64,000 nt of DNA from Acridotheres tristis (GCA_037013685.1 CM072891.1:19258501-19322500), one strand, 5' to 3'; shown: positions 49,508 through 64,000, counted from the stretch's first letter. Notes: generated by a model not told the origin, from the letters alone. A program made the numbers and translations.

Positions 49508-49531
49508 TTTTTTTTTTTTTTTTTTTTTTTT
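49508..49531 (+). repeat. Poly-T tract, 24 T
   Basis: An uninterrupted T run with no recognisable retroelement next to it; likely a simple-sequence expansion. Confidence 0.95.
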
Positions 49532-52500
49532 AGAATTCCACAGTTATCTCTGTTCTCGTGTTTCTTTTGGCCTCATTAACCCCCATTTCACCCTTGAAAC
49601 TCTTAACAGTAATTCAAACTGACTGCAGTGAATATTTATTAATGAGTGCAAAGATGAGGAACTGAAGTATTTCTTGTGAAGGTCTTCAGCATTTTGGTGG
49701 GTTTTCGTGTATTTTCATTTGACAGACGCTGTATAGGCTTCGGCATCATGTTTGCTGTGGCACCAGTTCAATGCCTAGTGGAAATTTCTAAAATACTGAT
49801 TTGTCTTATCTTAGAACCAATAAGGCATTGGTTCTAAGTGAGAGTTACTCTATTCACATTGAGATAAACTTCATGGGAAGTTTAATGTTGCTTATCCATT
49901 TTTTTATGTTCCTTTTATTCTATTTTAAGCCCAGTACAACAAGTTGTGCTTGAAACTCACAGCACTTTGACCTTCACAAAAAGTCTTGGGGTTCCCTTTT
50001 CTGCATTGCATCCCATATAGCTTATAGCTATTTTGGTGTATAGCATGTTAATTATATATGAGCCATGAGTGAGGTGTTCAGCAGTGTGCTGTTGGGTTAT
50101 GTAAGAACAGAAATCATTAAATTTGGGTCTTAGTGAATTTAATAGCCTTTTATTCAGTGAGAGCTTTAACAGCACGTTTCTTTACAGCCTTAACCATCAG
50201 TTTCCATTACCCTGGCAGAAACTGAAATTTGTTAATTTTTTATTTGTCTCTGTCAAATTTGATTGAAAACTTCAGCTCTATTCAAGGAATGTTGAATAGT
50301 CAATGTGGTCTCAGAAGCCTGGTTTCCTTAGGTAAGTAGGCTAAACAAAGTCTATCCTCTTCATTCATACTGCTATAATTTTTTTTCTAACCCAGCATAT
50401 TGGATCTAGAGAGAATCTAAGGAGTACAGCTTTCTCCCATTTAGCTGTCTAGATGAATATATCATTGTAGGAGGTGTAAATCATTGCAGTTTTCCTCGTG
50501 GCCTTTTTAAACACATAAGCAAACAACAAGCCAGTATATATCCTAATAATATTTTCAGACATATACTTTGTTTTCCTTATGAAAGTTTCTTTCAAAGCAG
50601 AATGACCTCGTACTCTTCCTCATGATAGTCTGTGAAGACTTAAATGTTGAATTTGTAATCCTAGAAATAAATAGTGCAAGCAATACTGGAGGTAGTAGAG
50701 GTCTTAAGAATGAAATTTTCCCAAGGAATGTTATGTTCATAGTGACTCACATTTAATGGATTGTCAAGTAATGGTTACCAGTTTTGAGAGATTTGGTCTT
50801 TATTAACTTTATGTACCTTTGACTTTTTCAAGAGTTCTGTTTGCCTGCTTTACTGACTGAAGTAAACTAGTATTGCCCTATACTTGTCTGAACTGAAAGT
50901 TCAGCTATCCCTTTTATGACTTTCACTCCTGTTGTTTGTTTTGTTTATTGTTTGAATTAGCAAATTCCTGTTTGCTAAATGCAGTGAAAATGATTTTTAA
51001 CTTCCATCCTTCTGAAAACTTTATAGAGGCATGCCATTAGTCTTTTACCTCAATATCAGTATCACAATTATTATGAACTTGTGGAAACAGCAGCAGGCTC
51101 TGAATTATTTTTTTCTTTGTAAAGCACAGTAAGCTTTCTCACCCAAGAGTTGTTAAAATTCAGATACTGTCAAATGAGTAGGACTCTATGAGTATATACT
51201 TACATTTCAGATGCCAGCAGGAACTATAGAAACACTGATTTCACAAATGGGATTCTTGCACTGTTCAAGCACTTTCCTACTTTTTGTCACTGTCCTAATG
51301 TCATTTTGTTCTGCCACAGTGAGAAGGACTGCATTAGGGTGAGGTGAGAGGTTGAAGAAAGGAAAAAAGCTTGTTGTTAAAATGTACCTCTTGAGAGGAA
51401 TTCTTTTGATCTCTAGAAAATCTGTGATTCTATGAGAAGACAAAGTGTAGTGTTTTAGGTAGGATCTTACAATTCCTTTTGGAAACTGAGTGGAGCAGCC
51501 ACTGTAAGTTTTGGATTCTCCAGCATTGCAATACCAGAAGTTTACTCCATACATTACATTTTGGGAAGTCTTTAATATTGTGTGCTTTAGAGAGTTAAAC
51601 ATTAATTGTGATGACAATAATAAATGGAATACACACCTAAAAATTAGCAGGTAGGTAATATAGAACAAATGTAGGTGGTGGAAGAATTCCAGCTTTCAGA
51701 AAAAATTTGAAAGGAAATGAGAAGTTTGGAAGTAATACCTTCTGAAGTAAAAGACATGGCATGAGGACTGTATTATGCACACAGGAGAACAGTCATAGTA
51801 AGATGAGGTGGAAGCCTGGATGTAAATTTCTGTAAAGGTACAGTAAAGGCAGAGACATAAATGAATGCTCAAGTAGTGGTCCTCTTCAAATGCTAAGATA
51901 CTGTAATTTGCCCTTGTGAAGTCAGTCCATATTTTAAGTTGAGCTGACTTCAGTAGAAGGATCATCAAGTCCAGGATAAATAGATGAGGGTGGATTTTTA
52001 ATTTTTTTTTTTGTTTGTTGTGGATTGTCCTATTAAGAAATATCCCAAAGAAATTTTCAGTTGTTTTTTGTTTTTTTTTAACAAGCTCAAGATGTTTAGC
52101 AATCCTAGTCAATAATGCTGTTCATTCTGCTTATGGAATATGAGGAGATTGTTCCATTTCCAGTTCATGCATAAACATTATGTTTTTCTACAAAACAGCC
52201 ATAATGATCTGTAGAATAACATGAATAATTTGTTGTAAATAGTGTTCTTAATGAACTTGAACTGTCTTCATCTGCAGTGTCTGTAAATGCAGTGATTTCC
52301 TTTAAATCCTTATTTGTTTCAGAATTTCTGGCAAACAGCTATTTATATCTCCTTTCCCCAACTGTCTTTACCTCACTTATGGATTGGTTGCAGTTATGCA
52401 GTATTCAAAGATTTGAGTTGCACTCTTGAATGTAGTCTGTTGGGTATATTGCATAAGAGAATTGCATTCTGCTTGGATCATTGTGCAAGCACCTCCAACA

Positions 52501-55500
52501 CAGATGTTTTCAAGTTCAAACCAAAAATCCAGTTTTCCTGAACAGTTTGGACATGATTCCTATGAGCATCCATGCTTGGTAGATGAAAGTTTTCCAGAAA
52601 GTCTTTTCAAAAGGTACACAAGTGTAACCAGATTAAACTTGATTTAAAACGCCTACTTTTAGAGCATATTAATATTGTTCATCCAGTTTCATTTTACTTA
52701 TTCTACATTTAATTTTGAACAGGAGTATAAAATTTTTATGAGTTAATTATTTTTACAGACTAGAAACATTACCAATAAAAATATGTTAAAAACCACACTA
52801 AAAAAAATTACCAACAAGACTTTTTCCATTGCTTCATAGCTTTTGAAAGTTGGGTTTGAGTGGAGTTTAGGTGGAACAGCAGAATTTGTTTTGGTTCCTT
52901 TCACAGAAGTGCCTTACTGGCTATTGATGTAGCTGCAAGCATTTTGTTCTTGCATGTGTCGTTTGTGGCAGAAATGCCTATAAAGGTGCAATTGTCCTGT
53001 GGACTGTATAAACAGGAATGCACTCTTCCTTTTGCAGTGACCTTGGGATAAACTTTTTAAAGGCTATTAAATGCAAGTGTGTTATGAGACTAAGGACAGA
53101 AAGGAATATGGAGAAAGAAGGTAAATGATGGTGTGTGCTTAAGCAAATCCAGGTACATTCTCTTGCAGGTGGTACTGCTGCCTTCCTAGAGGGCACAGTA
53201 ACCTTCAGGCTGGTGCATGCTCATTGCTGGAGTTGGTAGAGTAGGACACTTTCCTTGGATTGTTAGTGCTCCTGGTTTTATTTTGAGGAAATGATTTTAT
53301 TATTTCCTGAAGGCCACAGAGATGTATCAGAGCAGCTGATATAAAGTTGCCCTAAATAACTCATGGAGTTCTAATGGCCAAGCTTACTGTTTTGCACCCC
53401 GTGGCTGTGCCCAGCAGTTTCTGGCTTTTAGGCTTTTGTTGTTCCTACTTTGGCTTCCTTGATACAGGTTATTTTCTGCTTAGAAGGACAAGGAATACTT
53501 TTTAATTTTTTTTTTCATATAAACATTTTTTATTTGGGATGGGATAAGGTTAGACTGGAAGAGGCCATTCTTTGTGTAGATAACAAGATAACAGATAACA
53601 AGCTGCTTTTCAGTTTTTTATTCAATAATCCATCCATTGATAATCAGTGATTTGATAATTAAGGAGTTTGGAAGAAGGTAGGTAACTTGCCAGCTACTGA
53701 CAAAAGGAGATTATTGCTGGTGAAAACTTTGCACTGAGATTTGCAAATCAGCTGGCAGCAGATGGGTTTAATGCAGGGTGCAGGGGGATATTGAGGAGAG
53801 AAATCATCATCAGGTGGCTTAGGGTGGGGTACGAGTACTATCTATTTTTCTTTCTTGTTTTAATATTCCAACACTATGTGGAATTACAGGCATGATAATA
53901 TTTAGAGTGAAGTACTTACGTTTAATTTTTCTATGTTTTTAAAGGAAAACTGGTTTTGGGCATCCATTTAGTAAGTGGCTCTCTTCTGGCTCTCTGCTTC
54001 TACTTACAAAACAACATGCTGTCTTTATATCCTGAGGCTTTTGTAATTTTGATTTGCTGTCTTTTGGACTATATGCTTAATGTGGGAGAAAACAAATCAG
54101 TGTGGTAATATATATATTTTTAAATAATGTCTACAGTGCCTATGTGTTAACACACTGTTTTTGCAGTGTCATTCCTCTGTGTGTTCAGCTTTAAATGCCA
54201 TAAACTGATTCCCCTTGTATTTTACCTATTAAAAGCACTATTGACTGCAACAGAAGTAATGGAGGAGAGGTAATGGAGAGCTTCTGTAAGAAGCAAACTG
54301 GACTAACCAAAAATATGTTAATTTTTTACTGTTTGTCTAAAGCCTGCTCATAGAACTATTATGTGTCATCTGCCAAAGTGGAACAGCAGCTGCAAATGAG
54401 AATGTACCAGGTCTTCATACTGACCTAGCAGGGAAAGATGATGAAATTGCTTGGCTCTTTATCTTCTTTCATTCTTTTTCTTAATCATTTCATGTGTGGC
54501 TAGCAGTGTAGACACTCCATTTCTACACAGATACTCCTATTGGAAAAGTGATTGTTTTGTTGCTTTGGTCCAGGATGAGGCACACCAAAGCCCAGGTTCA
54601 TAGTGTTGGCTCATCTTCCTTGCAGGAATATAATTTATGAGGAAGTGGGACCTTCAAGAACATATTTGCAGCTAAACATGAGCTGGAGATGTAGAATTTC
54701 CTTTTTAAAAATTCTATTAAAAAAAAATGTCCTGCTCTGATGAAGTCTGGGTTCGTCTGGTATAAGACTTTGCTAAGACTGATGTTTTGTTGCATTTGCA
54801 TTAAAGCACAAGGTTAAGTGGGAAAATAAGACTTCATATCCCAAATCTTTGTGGTGTTAAATGTACTGTGTGGGATGTTAAAATTCTTCTGATGTTTTTT
54901 GCTGACTGTTTGCCAGCAGAGGATTGGGTTACTTGTCATGCCAACCATTTGCCCTGGGTGAGCTTCATTTGGTGATTGTGTGAATTCCTTTTAATAAGTG
55001 TGACCTGTCCCTAAGATGGAGGAATGGATTTGACTGTTTAAGATTTTTACCATATTGGAATCTCTTAATCTCTCCCAGTATTCTATTACAAAGCTCTCAT
55101 CATATTTTCAGATTCTAAATCATGGGTAGCTTGGCTATGTCATGTTGAGAAAACCTGCTGGGCAGCAGGTACAGTTTTGGTCTACAATTTTCTTTTTGAA
55201 GACCTCATCATCTGGGTTATCTTTGTTTGGGTTTTTTTTTGTATGCATTTTTGTGTGTTTTTTTGGTTGGTTGGTTTTTCTTTTGGTTGCTTTTGGGGTT
55301 TTGTTTGTTTATCTTTGTTTTAAACTTCGGTGTTACCTTGCCTATTCAAGGAAACTGATCCAAGGATTGTCATCCTAATTTAGAAGCTACTAGACAGATA
55401 TTTGATTCTTTCTACAGCTACAGTCTCCTAGAGAAAATTAATTAAGGCACTAGGAAGGTATTTTCAGAAAATTTTGGGGGATATTACAGTTCCAAGGCTG

Positions 55501-55883
55501 AGACCCTTAATTGTTTAGACCCTGTTTAAATAGGTTCATGTTTGCTGCTAGAAGAACTGGTAGAAATACTCAAGGACATAGCCCATACCTAGATAAGCTT
55601 TTTTTTGTTTGTTTGTTTACTGTATGGTCATGGTTAGACTGAAAAACAAGGTACTTTTATGGTTGTCTCCTACTCCTACAAGATGCTTTGTCTTCAGGAA
55701 ATTAATACTAATGCACTCTATGTCCTTGGGAGAATTATTTTCTCTTGTAGGTTTTATTTTTTTTCTTCCACATTTCATGTGTCTTGCCTAGCTTATGAAC
55801 TGAGGGGTAGGATAATTTGTGGTACATTATCTGCATGTAATCCCTTTCATGCTAAGGCACTAATCCTAGTCAGGCCTTTGTGT

Positions 55884-56118
55884 GTGAATAGGAAGTTCCA
55901 TTTAAATATAGGAAGAAGCTCCTCCACTGTGAGAGTGGGTTGCACCTGGCACTGGTTGCCTAGAGATGTTGGGAATTTCCTTCCTTGCATCTATTCAAAC
56001 CCAGACTGCACAAAGCCTGGAGCAGCCACTCTAGTTGACTGTGCTTTGACCAAGGGTGTTGATCTCCAGAGATCACTTCCAGCCTCAACTCTTCTGCTAT
56101 TCTGTGTTATCCTGTGCA
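55884..56118 (+). mobile_element. CR1 3' end fragment
   Basis: In plus sense: GGAAGTTCCATTTAAATATA, TCCACTGTGAGAGTGGG, GGTTGCCTAGAGATGTTGG, GATCTCCAGAGATCACTTCC, then the 3' terminal repeats as ATTCTGTGTTATCCTGTG. About 235 bp, 5'-truncated, same strand as BRSK2. Confidence 0.92.
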
Positions 56119-59100
56119 ACTAAACTGTAACTTGCTCAGTGAACTGTAAAACTAAGGTACTCTGTATTCTCCAGTTTTATACTCTGTATTTCCCTGCTGC
56201 TCATGCTCTTTCTCTGTCCCTTTCCTCTTGGACTAGGTGAGAACAATGTTTGTAACTCATTCGGAGCTGTCTCTGCTGCTTGTCCAGTTTTTCTTTCTCT
56301 TGAAATACATTAAGGATTAAATCACAAGTGAGCTTTCTGTAGTGGGAGTGATGGTTTGAATCTCTTAGGATTTTTCCACAGACATTCAGCACTTTCCATT
56401 AAATTTGTAGAATCTTAGAGACTTCCCTTGCTCTTTCAAACTTGGTTGGAACTTGATAATGGGTTCTGATGTTATGGGGGAATTGCAAACAGCCTGAACA
56501 TTTAAATTTTATTTCCTTTAAAAAATCAGGTTAACAGAAAGGTGTCCTAAACAGCACAGCTTCTCTAATCTTCACTTGGTTCTGAGTGCCATGAGATGCT
56601 GCTATGGCAGATCGAGTTTGCTGCAGTACAGCTGCTCTTCAGACGCTGCGCTCACCTTGGCTAAGATTCTTACCCCAAAGTTAGAAGGAAAAGGTGGTGC
56701 TGAAAGCACATTCTGATTCCCTAATGCTGGGGGAATCCCCATACAGCTTGGCAGGCTGGATTGCTGCCTACTCGCTGCTGCTGGAGCAGCACAAAGCAAG
56801 GGCAGTGGAGACTTGAATTTGGTCATTTCTGTTTGCAAGCTGAGCTCAGTGCTGGGCAGTGTGGGAAGAAGGGAGCCCTCTCTGTATTTCCTCCATGTAT
56901 CCATTTTGGTACAGTGGCAGTATTTGAAGTAGTCCTTTCCTGCAGAAAGCTGAGAGGAAGACTGAGAGCTGTTTGTGTGTTTGCAATGCCTGTCTGTACA
57001 AAATCGTCACCAAAGACAAAGCCAAGTATTATGTTAGAACTTGGCAATGGCGCGGGCACTATCGCCCTATTAAACGCAAGCATTTGTTTTTTTGTAAAGA
57101 CACGGCTATGAGTGGCACAGCTTTTAAGATTCCTTACACTTTGTGAGCACCAGCCTTCAAGTTTGTCATTAGCCTTTGAAACTAATTAAATCTACCCTTT
57201 TTCCCCCAAACTTCCCACTCCTGTAAATCAGTAAAGCTTGATTAAAATCAGTAATCATCGACAATAAAGAACGATTTGTCCTGGTGTTTCTGGGTTTTGT
57301 CCCGTGCTGCTTTTCTTCTGGGTCTGTTGTTTATTTCATTGCTCATATTTATGAAATTACATCTCTTTTACTTCTGGTTGTTTCCTGATTGCGATGAAGA
57401 CATTACTTAGGCAAATTCCCCACTCAGTTACATCTGTGCAGTCTCAGTGACTTCAAGGCCTTCCTCACATTTATCTGGGAGGGGAGCTTGACTCATGAGC
57501 AAGCTTCTCATTGATGGCAGCAGAGGCAGACCTCTGGCAGTGTTCTAGTTAAGAGCAGCCTAGGAATACATCTCTGCAGTGAATATTCAAGCAAATTAGA
57601 GCACTAAGTGGAATGATACTGTAAGCAAATTCAATTCAAACTGAAAATACAGGCCCAGCATTTTACAAATTACTATACTTCATCCTTAAAGCAGAAGTCT
57701 GTCTGCTCAGCTAACACACAAATTAAGGCAAGCAAATGTTTTAATAGTAATTCTTCTCTAGTATTCCATCCATACCTGTACTCAAATTACCCAACAAGTC
57801 TGCATTAAGTTTCAGGATGGAGAAAGTGTCCTTGCATTTATCATTACTGCATCTTTGCTATAGGGAAAGGAACAACCAGAATACTAGCATGATTGGGACA
57901 GTTGCCATCTTTATTACCAGGTGCCTTGTCCTGCTCAGACAAAATGCTGCAAAAATAGGCTGGGTTTCTGGATCTGTGTCCTTAATGCTGTCATCACCAT
58001 TTCTCTTATCACCACTGAATTAGATGAGTTATGGCTGTGAAGCCTCTCTAGCTCCACCAGTTGTTATTTATCCTCAGTGCTCTGGTGCCTGTGGCTCTGT
58101 GGAGCCAGGTGGGCTGCAGTCTGCTTTACAAGAACTCATAGTAACCTTGATTAGACTAGCAAAATTAACGTCATATTTACTGTTCAAGTGTCTGCTCTAC
58201 TGCAAATTTGAGTGAACTAAATAGTTCATCAGAGGGGAGAAACTCATGTGCTCTAGGTCTTTTTCTTCTCTTTGAAATGGTGGGGATTGAACACATGGCA
58301 AGGCCAAGGATCCAGATCAAAGGATATCTGTAACTTGCAGTCACAGGGGGAATTCTAGCCCTGGTGGGTGGAGCTGTTCTCTTCTGGTGCAAAGAGCAAT
58401 GAACAGAGAGCAGTGAAGGCTGGAGAAGTGAACCAGAGCACCTAAGAACATTGTTCTGTGTAGAAGTCCTGTCTTCCCCATCTTTTACCTTACTATTTAC
58501 TTGTAGCAGTTGTGCCTTTGTTTTGGTCTCTTGGTAAACTCTGCATCAGCTGCAGATCAATATGGTGTGTCAGATATGGATAAGCTGAGCATTTTTATAC
58601 ATAATGCATTGCGCATTTTGTGTATGGGAGACTTCATTTCAGAGCTGGTTTGGGTTTTGTGTGTGTGTGTACACAAAATACCAACCTTCTGCTTGATCCT
58701 CTAGAGTTCTAATTCTCTTGTGCAAGTTTATTCTGTACTCTTAAGGCTCCTTAGATTAAAGGTACTGAACTTCTCAAAGGGTTGGGCCACTATTTGCACT
58801 CTTGTGATCTTTAAAATGCTACGGAGTCCTAGCTGGGACTTTTCTTGGCTTCAGGAGTAATAGAGATGTGCACAATACAGGGTCTGTTCATGTCATTATG
58901 CAGTTGTAAGGCAGATTATTCAGAAACAATAACTATGTAGTCTTCACTGGCCCTAACAGGCTCAGTCACTGACTTGGGATGGAGCCTTTGACTAGTAAAA
59001 AAATAGATATTTTTTTTTTATGATGCCCTGCTCTAAAACTAAGATAATTCTTGACTTCTCCTTTGGAACTGACAAGGTTAGCCAGTTAGCATAGATAACT

Positions 59101-59595
59101 TTTTCAGAAATAAAAAGCATCATGAAAAGGCCTGGGATAACTCTACTACTTAGGTCTCATGATTTTTTTTAAATTTTTTTTTTAAAACCTCCTGAGGATG
59201 GACTGGACCATACAGCCTAGCCTGTTCAGGTGATATCTGTTTATGCTGTATTTGTAGCTTCTCCTTTTGATTATTGAAACAGTGATACATAAATGCTGAC
59301 ATTTCTGTAGCTACATTTAAAACTAAAGTTGTTCTAACTATCTAATAAAATGGAAAAATTGCTTTGATATTCCCATTTTTACAATATGTGACTATGCTGA
59401 CTTTTGTTGCTTCTTTCCTTGGGGCTTTTGTCCCTGATCTCTCAAACGAAATGTCACTGAGTAAAACTATGTATGATGCTGTGTGTTCTAGTTACAAAAG
59501 ATTTATAACTTGGTCACTTTTATTTATGCCTCCGTGGAGCTGGTGGAATTCTACTGCAGTGTTAAAATGCAGCAGTTTCATTTTCCTGCAGGCAG

Positions 59596-59609
59596 CAGCC
59601 CTCTGGTGG
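59596..59609 (-). promoter_or_regulatory. Candidate CTCF site
   Basis: On the minus strand CCACCAGAGGGCTG matches CCASYAGRKGGCRS at 13 of 14 positions (T at position 13), and contains the canonical CCACCAGAGGGC core. It lies in BRSK2 intron 1, about 14 kb downstream of exon 1. Confidence 0.6.
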
Positions 59610-62600
59610 TGTGCGCTTTTTTTTGCTTTTTTTTTTTTTTTTTTTGCTCTTCCCCCCCTTTTAAGTCATTTTTGGAGATTCAGATAGACTGATAGAGCAG
59701 CCTTTAAAAATGCCTCAAATTAGGCTGCCACATAATCCCATATCTCCTCTCTTTTCCTTTCCAGCCCTCACCTCATCACCACCCCCAGCTAAATTTGCAA
59801 GTGGGATGTAAAAGACAAAGAAAGGTTACAAAATTAACCCCGTGGTAATACCAGCAGTCTTATATGGCAAACTGATATTTACCAAATACTATATCTGTAA
59901 GTTCCAGCTCCCAAAGCTACTGCCTGGAAAGGGTAGAGGTCGGTGAGAAGTGGGTGGCTCAGCTCCCGGGTTATTTTGAAGACTAGACTGTTAGGAATGC
60001 AGGCATTTCTGAGGAGGCTGCTGATGAACTTGAAAATTGAAATATCAAAGAATTTTTTAAAGGGATGACCTTAGGAGTCTGTTCCATGGGCGTTAAAGAT
60101 AGTCATCTTGTAAGTTACTGTCTGGAAAAAATATTTTGGCTAATGGAGAAGGAGAATCTTCCCATCAGTGCCCTAGGAGTGAAATTTACCCTTTTGCTAT
60201 TATGAGATCCAGCTATAACTTGAGTCCCACTTAAGACCTCTTTTGAAGTAGTAAGTTATGTTCTGGGAGGTAAAAACGTGAGTTCAGAAAACAGATAAAA
60301 TAAAATATTGCTCCTTACTGTTTTTGAGATAATAAGCCAGAGTTTTGTGCAAATGGATTTTGGAATTACTAACACTGTGCCAGGGATGCATTTGGTTTGT
60401 TTCCTTTCCAGGCCTACAGTAAATGTCAGAATCATGCTGGATCTGTGACTGTGCTGCTGCGTGCATACTCTGTAGGAAGACATGCAGTTTCATTAACAGT
60501 TGAATGCTGAAGGGTCTAGGGCAAATAATTCCAGTTAAGATTAGTTGTTTTAAAATGTACTGATTTTTGAGTGTGGTGTTTGAAACCTACTGTGTGTCTG
60601 TAAAGGGAAACCAAAGTTACTGCTTAGGTTTCTGTGTTGTTTTGGGTTTTGTTTTTTTTTTGTTCATTTTAAGGCAGAATGGAGTCAGTAAATAAAAAGC
60701 ATTAATTTACAGAATAACTTCTGTTGTTTTTAGTGATGGACAGTGGTTGTGGCATATGAGCCCTTGGCAGTATTTGGTTGAACTTGATACTGTGGACAGC
60801 AGATAATACAAATTTGAGGTCTTACTTGATAATACTTTAGGTCACTTGTTGTATAATTACTGAAAATTACCAAGAGACATTTGTGCCAGCTAAGATATAT
60901 GATGCAGAAGTGCTGTTTCACCCACGATGCTCTTGGGTGTGTAAGTCTTGGCTCTTTTTCTTGGTTTTGCCTTGCTCAGGAAGCAAAAGTCCAGCCTAGT
61001 GCACAGTTTGGGGGCAGGGTCTGAGCCATGCCAAGAGCTCTCAGTGAATGTAGCTTCTATATTAGAGGGACAGTGACAATTTATAACCTTTAATGCTTGC
61101 AGTTAACTTGGGAGAATAGGAGAGGTTAAGTCATCACTTGTGCTTGCCTAACCCACAGTCTCCAAAGCATGATTTTATTTTTGCTTATTTAGATACCTGT
61201 TTGGGGTTTAAAACACAGCACTCTTACCAATAACCTACAGCATGTGTTAATTTTTTGAAGGCAGAATAAAAATTGGTTTTTGCCTACTCAGACATGTTTA
61301 CAAAAAAGAAAAGGAAAAAAAAAGACCTTGGGCCCATGCATGCTTGTCAATCTGGCAGTGAGAGGACTAAAGCAAACAGTTTTTTGCCATCCAGAGGAAA
61401 GGGATACAAGTTTTTAAACTAAATCCACAAAAGAATAACAATGCAAAAGCTTCAGTAAGGAAATGAACTTCTTAAAAGAACCTGAATTTTCCCTGTTTTG
61501 CCACGAGTTTATGGTAGTTTAAAGGTTTAAAATAATAAAAAATGAATCAAAAATCGAATTACTAGGTGTGGAGGAGGTGAAAGAGAATAATATTTCAATT
61601 CAAAAAGCACAGTTGTCCTCTTTCACCCCCATTGGTTCTAAATACTTTTTTCCTAATGAATATCTCAAAATATGTTTGTTTCCAGTGTAAAAATGAATTC
61701 AAGTGGTTTATGGTCATTGCTGCAGGTAGGGTGCTGGACTTGATAAGACTTTTGTGTTGGTCCTAACACAGCTGTACAAGCATCCTAGGAGAAATTAAAT
61801 CACCCAGACTTTATTCCCTAACCTTAACACAAAAGCAGGTGTGATTATAGTGTCAGGAACCTGGCTCTAATATGCAATTTCTTTGGTTTCCTATTGTCTC
61901 TTAACTTGCAAAAACACTGAAATTTGAAAGGAAGTGGTTTAAAACTCAATTGCCTTTGTACTGGTTCTGGTTTTGTGGCTGGGTACATGTGGTACTCTGA
62001 CCTTTGCAATGCAATCTTTGCCATTTAATGCTTATCTTTTTGTGAACTTGCATAGATGTGCTGTTTCTCCACATTTTTGAAGTTGTGTAAGGCAAGGCAA
62101 TTCATATACTAAATAGTATTTAAATATCAATTTAAACCAACACTGTCCTGTAGTTTGGGGTTATAACAGGCTGTTTTACTCAAGAGCCTAAAATTCTCCC
62201 TTACCATTTTTATTTTGTCCAGAGATTGTGCTTTACATGAAAACTCTCACATAACGATGGGCCAAATTTATGTTCTTGCTACACTTCTTTAGTTTCTTAT
62301 TGCAACTCTTGTGCTTCATTGACGTTTCTGTGGATTTACAGCAATTTGACACAGCAGAGCAGTGCAATATCCTACTATGGACCTTGTTGTCTTCCATACT
62401 TCCTTGTAGGAGTCACTGGATTGAAGTCAGCAAATGAGTGCTACTGGAAAGCTGTTTCAAGTGAGGCTGTTTTGTAGTTGTTCTCCTGAAACAACTTCAG
62501 CAAAGATTAGGCCATAAACAGTAAAAGGTATAGATAGAAATATTAGTCAAATGTGATTTGATTATAAGCTGTACCAGGAAGAAATCCCCCCATGATGCTT

Positions 62601-64000
62601 TGTCTTGTCAGCTGTGAAGCTTATTTAAAATGATATATACTGCTGAAGAGAAGCATTTAGTAATTGAAATGTAAGTGGGTGACAAAAAAATGTATATATG
62701 CAGTAGCTTTTTTTTCCCAACAGTTTTGTGTTTTCACCTCTGTCATAGTAGCAACCATTGACAGTATTGGAAACAACATTTTGGCGCTGTATTGAATCTT
62801 CATTCTTTGGCATTCAGCAAGTCGGTGGTATAGGATCATCTTACTGCTCACCCTTTGATTTTTCACTCTTTCCCTGTGGCAACTTTCCCTGCTGGATGCA
62901 TGTAGATTTAGCATGATTCCCAGCCTTGCCAGCAGCATTGTAAAATCGAACTGTAGCATTTGAAAATACTGCTCTGTTGAAAAACAAGCTGGAGCAATCC
63001 AGACTTGGATTTCAAAGGCAATGGAAAGATCTTGATCCATGCTGCTTTGCAAGCTCAGCACCACAGATTGTGATTGACTGCAAGCTCACTCATAGAATGA
63101 AACACTGAAGGGTATTTAGTGTAATAACAGGCTGGAAAAGTGGGATATGTGAGATCATGAAGAAGACCCGAGTCTGTATCTCTCCACAGGCAAATGGGTG
63201 GTTGTTAAAATGGCTTAATAGCCCTGGGGCTATTGAGTCTTACTTTAGATTTCCACCACTTCACAGGAAACAGTTTAACCATGGGCTGCTCCAGGAGCAG
63301 CCTGAGCTTGTATCCCATCATTTCAGTTGGAGTTGATTTATTTTGTAAGTGTAACTGAAAGTTCAGATTTGGTGACTACGGGCTAGATTCTCAGCTGATG
63401 TTTTTTGGTTAGGAGCCTTGGACTCCATGCTGTTGGACTGACTCTAGTTACAGATTTGACCTTGCATGTAGGGGCAGAGACAAACATTTTTAAATTTGGG
63501 AAAGGGCCTAGATGTTGGATTTTCTTATTTCAAACATTGCTACTTGACAAAAGTACAAAACCACATGCATTATGAAAGATTTTGGTGTCTGAAATTTTAG
63601 ATACTCCACCCTTTTTGTTAAGAGGTACATGTTTGTTTCAGTCTTTGAAAAGGCCTTTCTGTAACCTTGACTGTTGTTGGGTTTTTTTTAAACTTTCTTT
63701 AGGTAAGTGAACTGTGAATTTATAGCAACTGTATTTCTATGTTGATACGATAGCCACAGTTTGGATATTACTTTTGCTCTGAGCTATCCACAAATGCCTA
63801 CAATTAGACACTTTGGGCCTAGAATTCTTACACTTGGCCTTTAGTCCAGAAATTTTTTCTTTTTGTCTCAAGAGAGCTCGATAAAAATCTGTATGATGAG
63901 ATGTATCTTGTCTGACTGTTGGCAGCAGGAGGTGGTAAGGAAGGGGAAGTCAGTTGTTCAGTTGCTTGCTGGAATTCAGTCCTTGAGAAAAATAAGGACA

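Noticed and set aside
51207..52112. Two adjacent minus-strand frames (153 and 138 codons) in the same reading frame
   Set aside because: Curious, but the predicted residues are Phe/Tyr/Leu/Ser-rich as expected from noncoding AT-rich DNA. They lie inside BRSK2 intron 1 and show no coding-like motif.
55659..56123. 154-codon plus-strand frame
   Set aside because: The second half is a CR1 3' fragment in a non-coding part of the element.

Overview
This is vertebrate nuclear DNA, almost certainly from a bird. The recognisable interspersed repeats are CR1 LINEs with the avian 3' end (TAGAATCATAGAATC on the opposite strand), avian-type ERV long terminal repeats, and a few very old MIR/CR1-like relics; there are no Alu or L1 elements. 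Only two coding exons could be tied to named genes. Both are first exons, and they point away from each other: TOLLIP (minus strand, start codon at 3895) and BRSK2 (plus strand, start codon at 45493). These genes are neighbours in human 11p15.5 and, as I recall, on chicken chromosome 5, which supports both calls. A songbird or other neognath is likely; the species cannot be told from this window.

Layout. 1-3862 is TOLLIP intron 1 (read right to left) and carries decayed CR1. 3380-4345 is a CpG island with TOLLIP exon 1, NRF1-, YY1- and GC-box motifs and a CTCF-like motif. 4644-5315 is a poly-T tract followed by a minus-strand CR1. 5790-5960 is a small CpG-rich patch with a second CTCF-like motif. 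5.3-45 kb is the intergenic region: old repeats, ERV LTRs near 14.0-14.4, 29.9-30.4 and 38.5-39.2 kb, a CR1 split by a solo LTR at 20.8-22.7 kb, a GATA microsatellite, coiled-coil pseudogene debris at 14.8-15.3 kb, one unexplained protein-like ORF at 10.5-10.9 kb and a GC-rich patch at 42.8-43.6 kb. About 45.0-45.6 kb is the BRSK2 promoter, 5' UTR and exon 1. 45.6-64 kb is BRSK2 intron 1; exon 2 is not in the window.

TOLLIP encodes a ubiquitin- and Tom1-binding adaptor in Toll/IL-1 signalling and endosomal sorting. BRSK2 encodes a brain-enriched AMPK-related kinase. Nothing suggests they act together; the shared question is how a ubiquitous promoter and a neuronal promoter about 41.6 kb apart are kept separate. 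Four CTCF-like motifs (4.2 kb +, 5.8 kb -, 33.2 kb +, 59.6 kb -) give a testable answer. I found no convincing new biological system. The most useful leads are the CTCF arrangement, a possible minus-strand first exon at 43.28 kb, the coiled-coil pseudogene and the 10.5 kb ORF.
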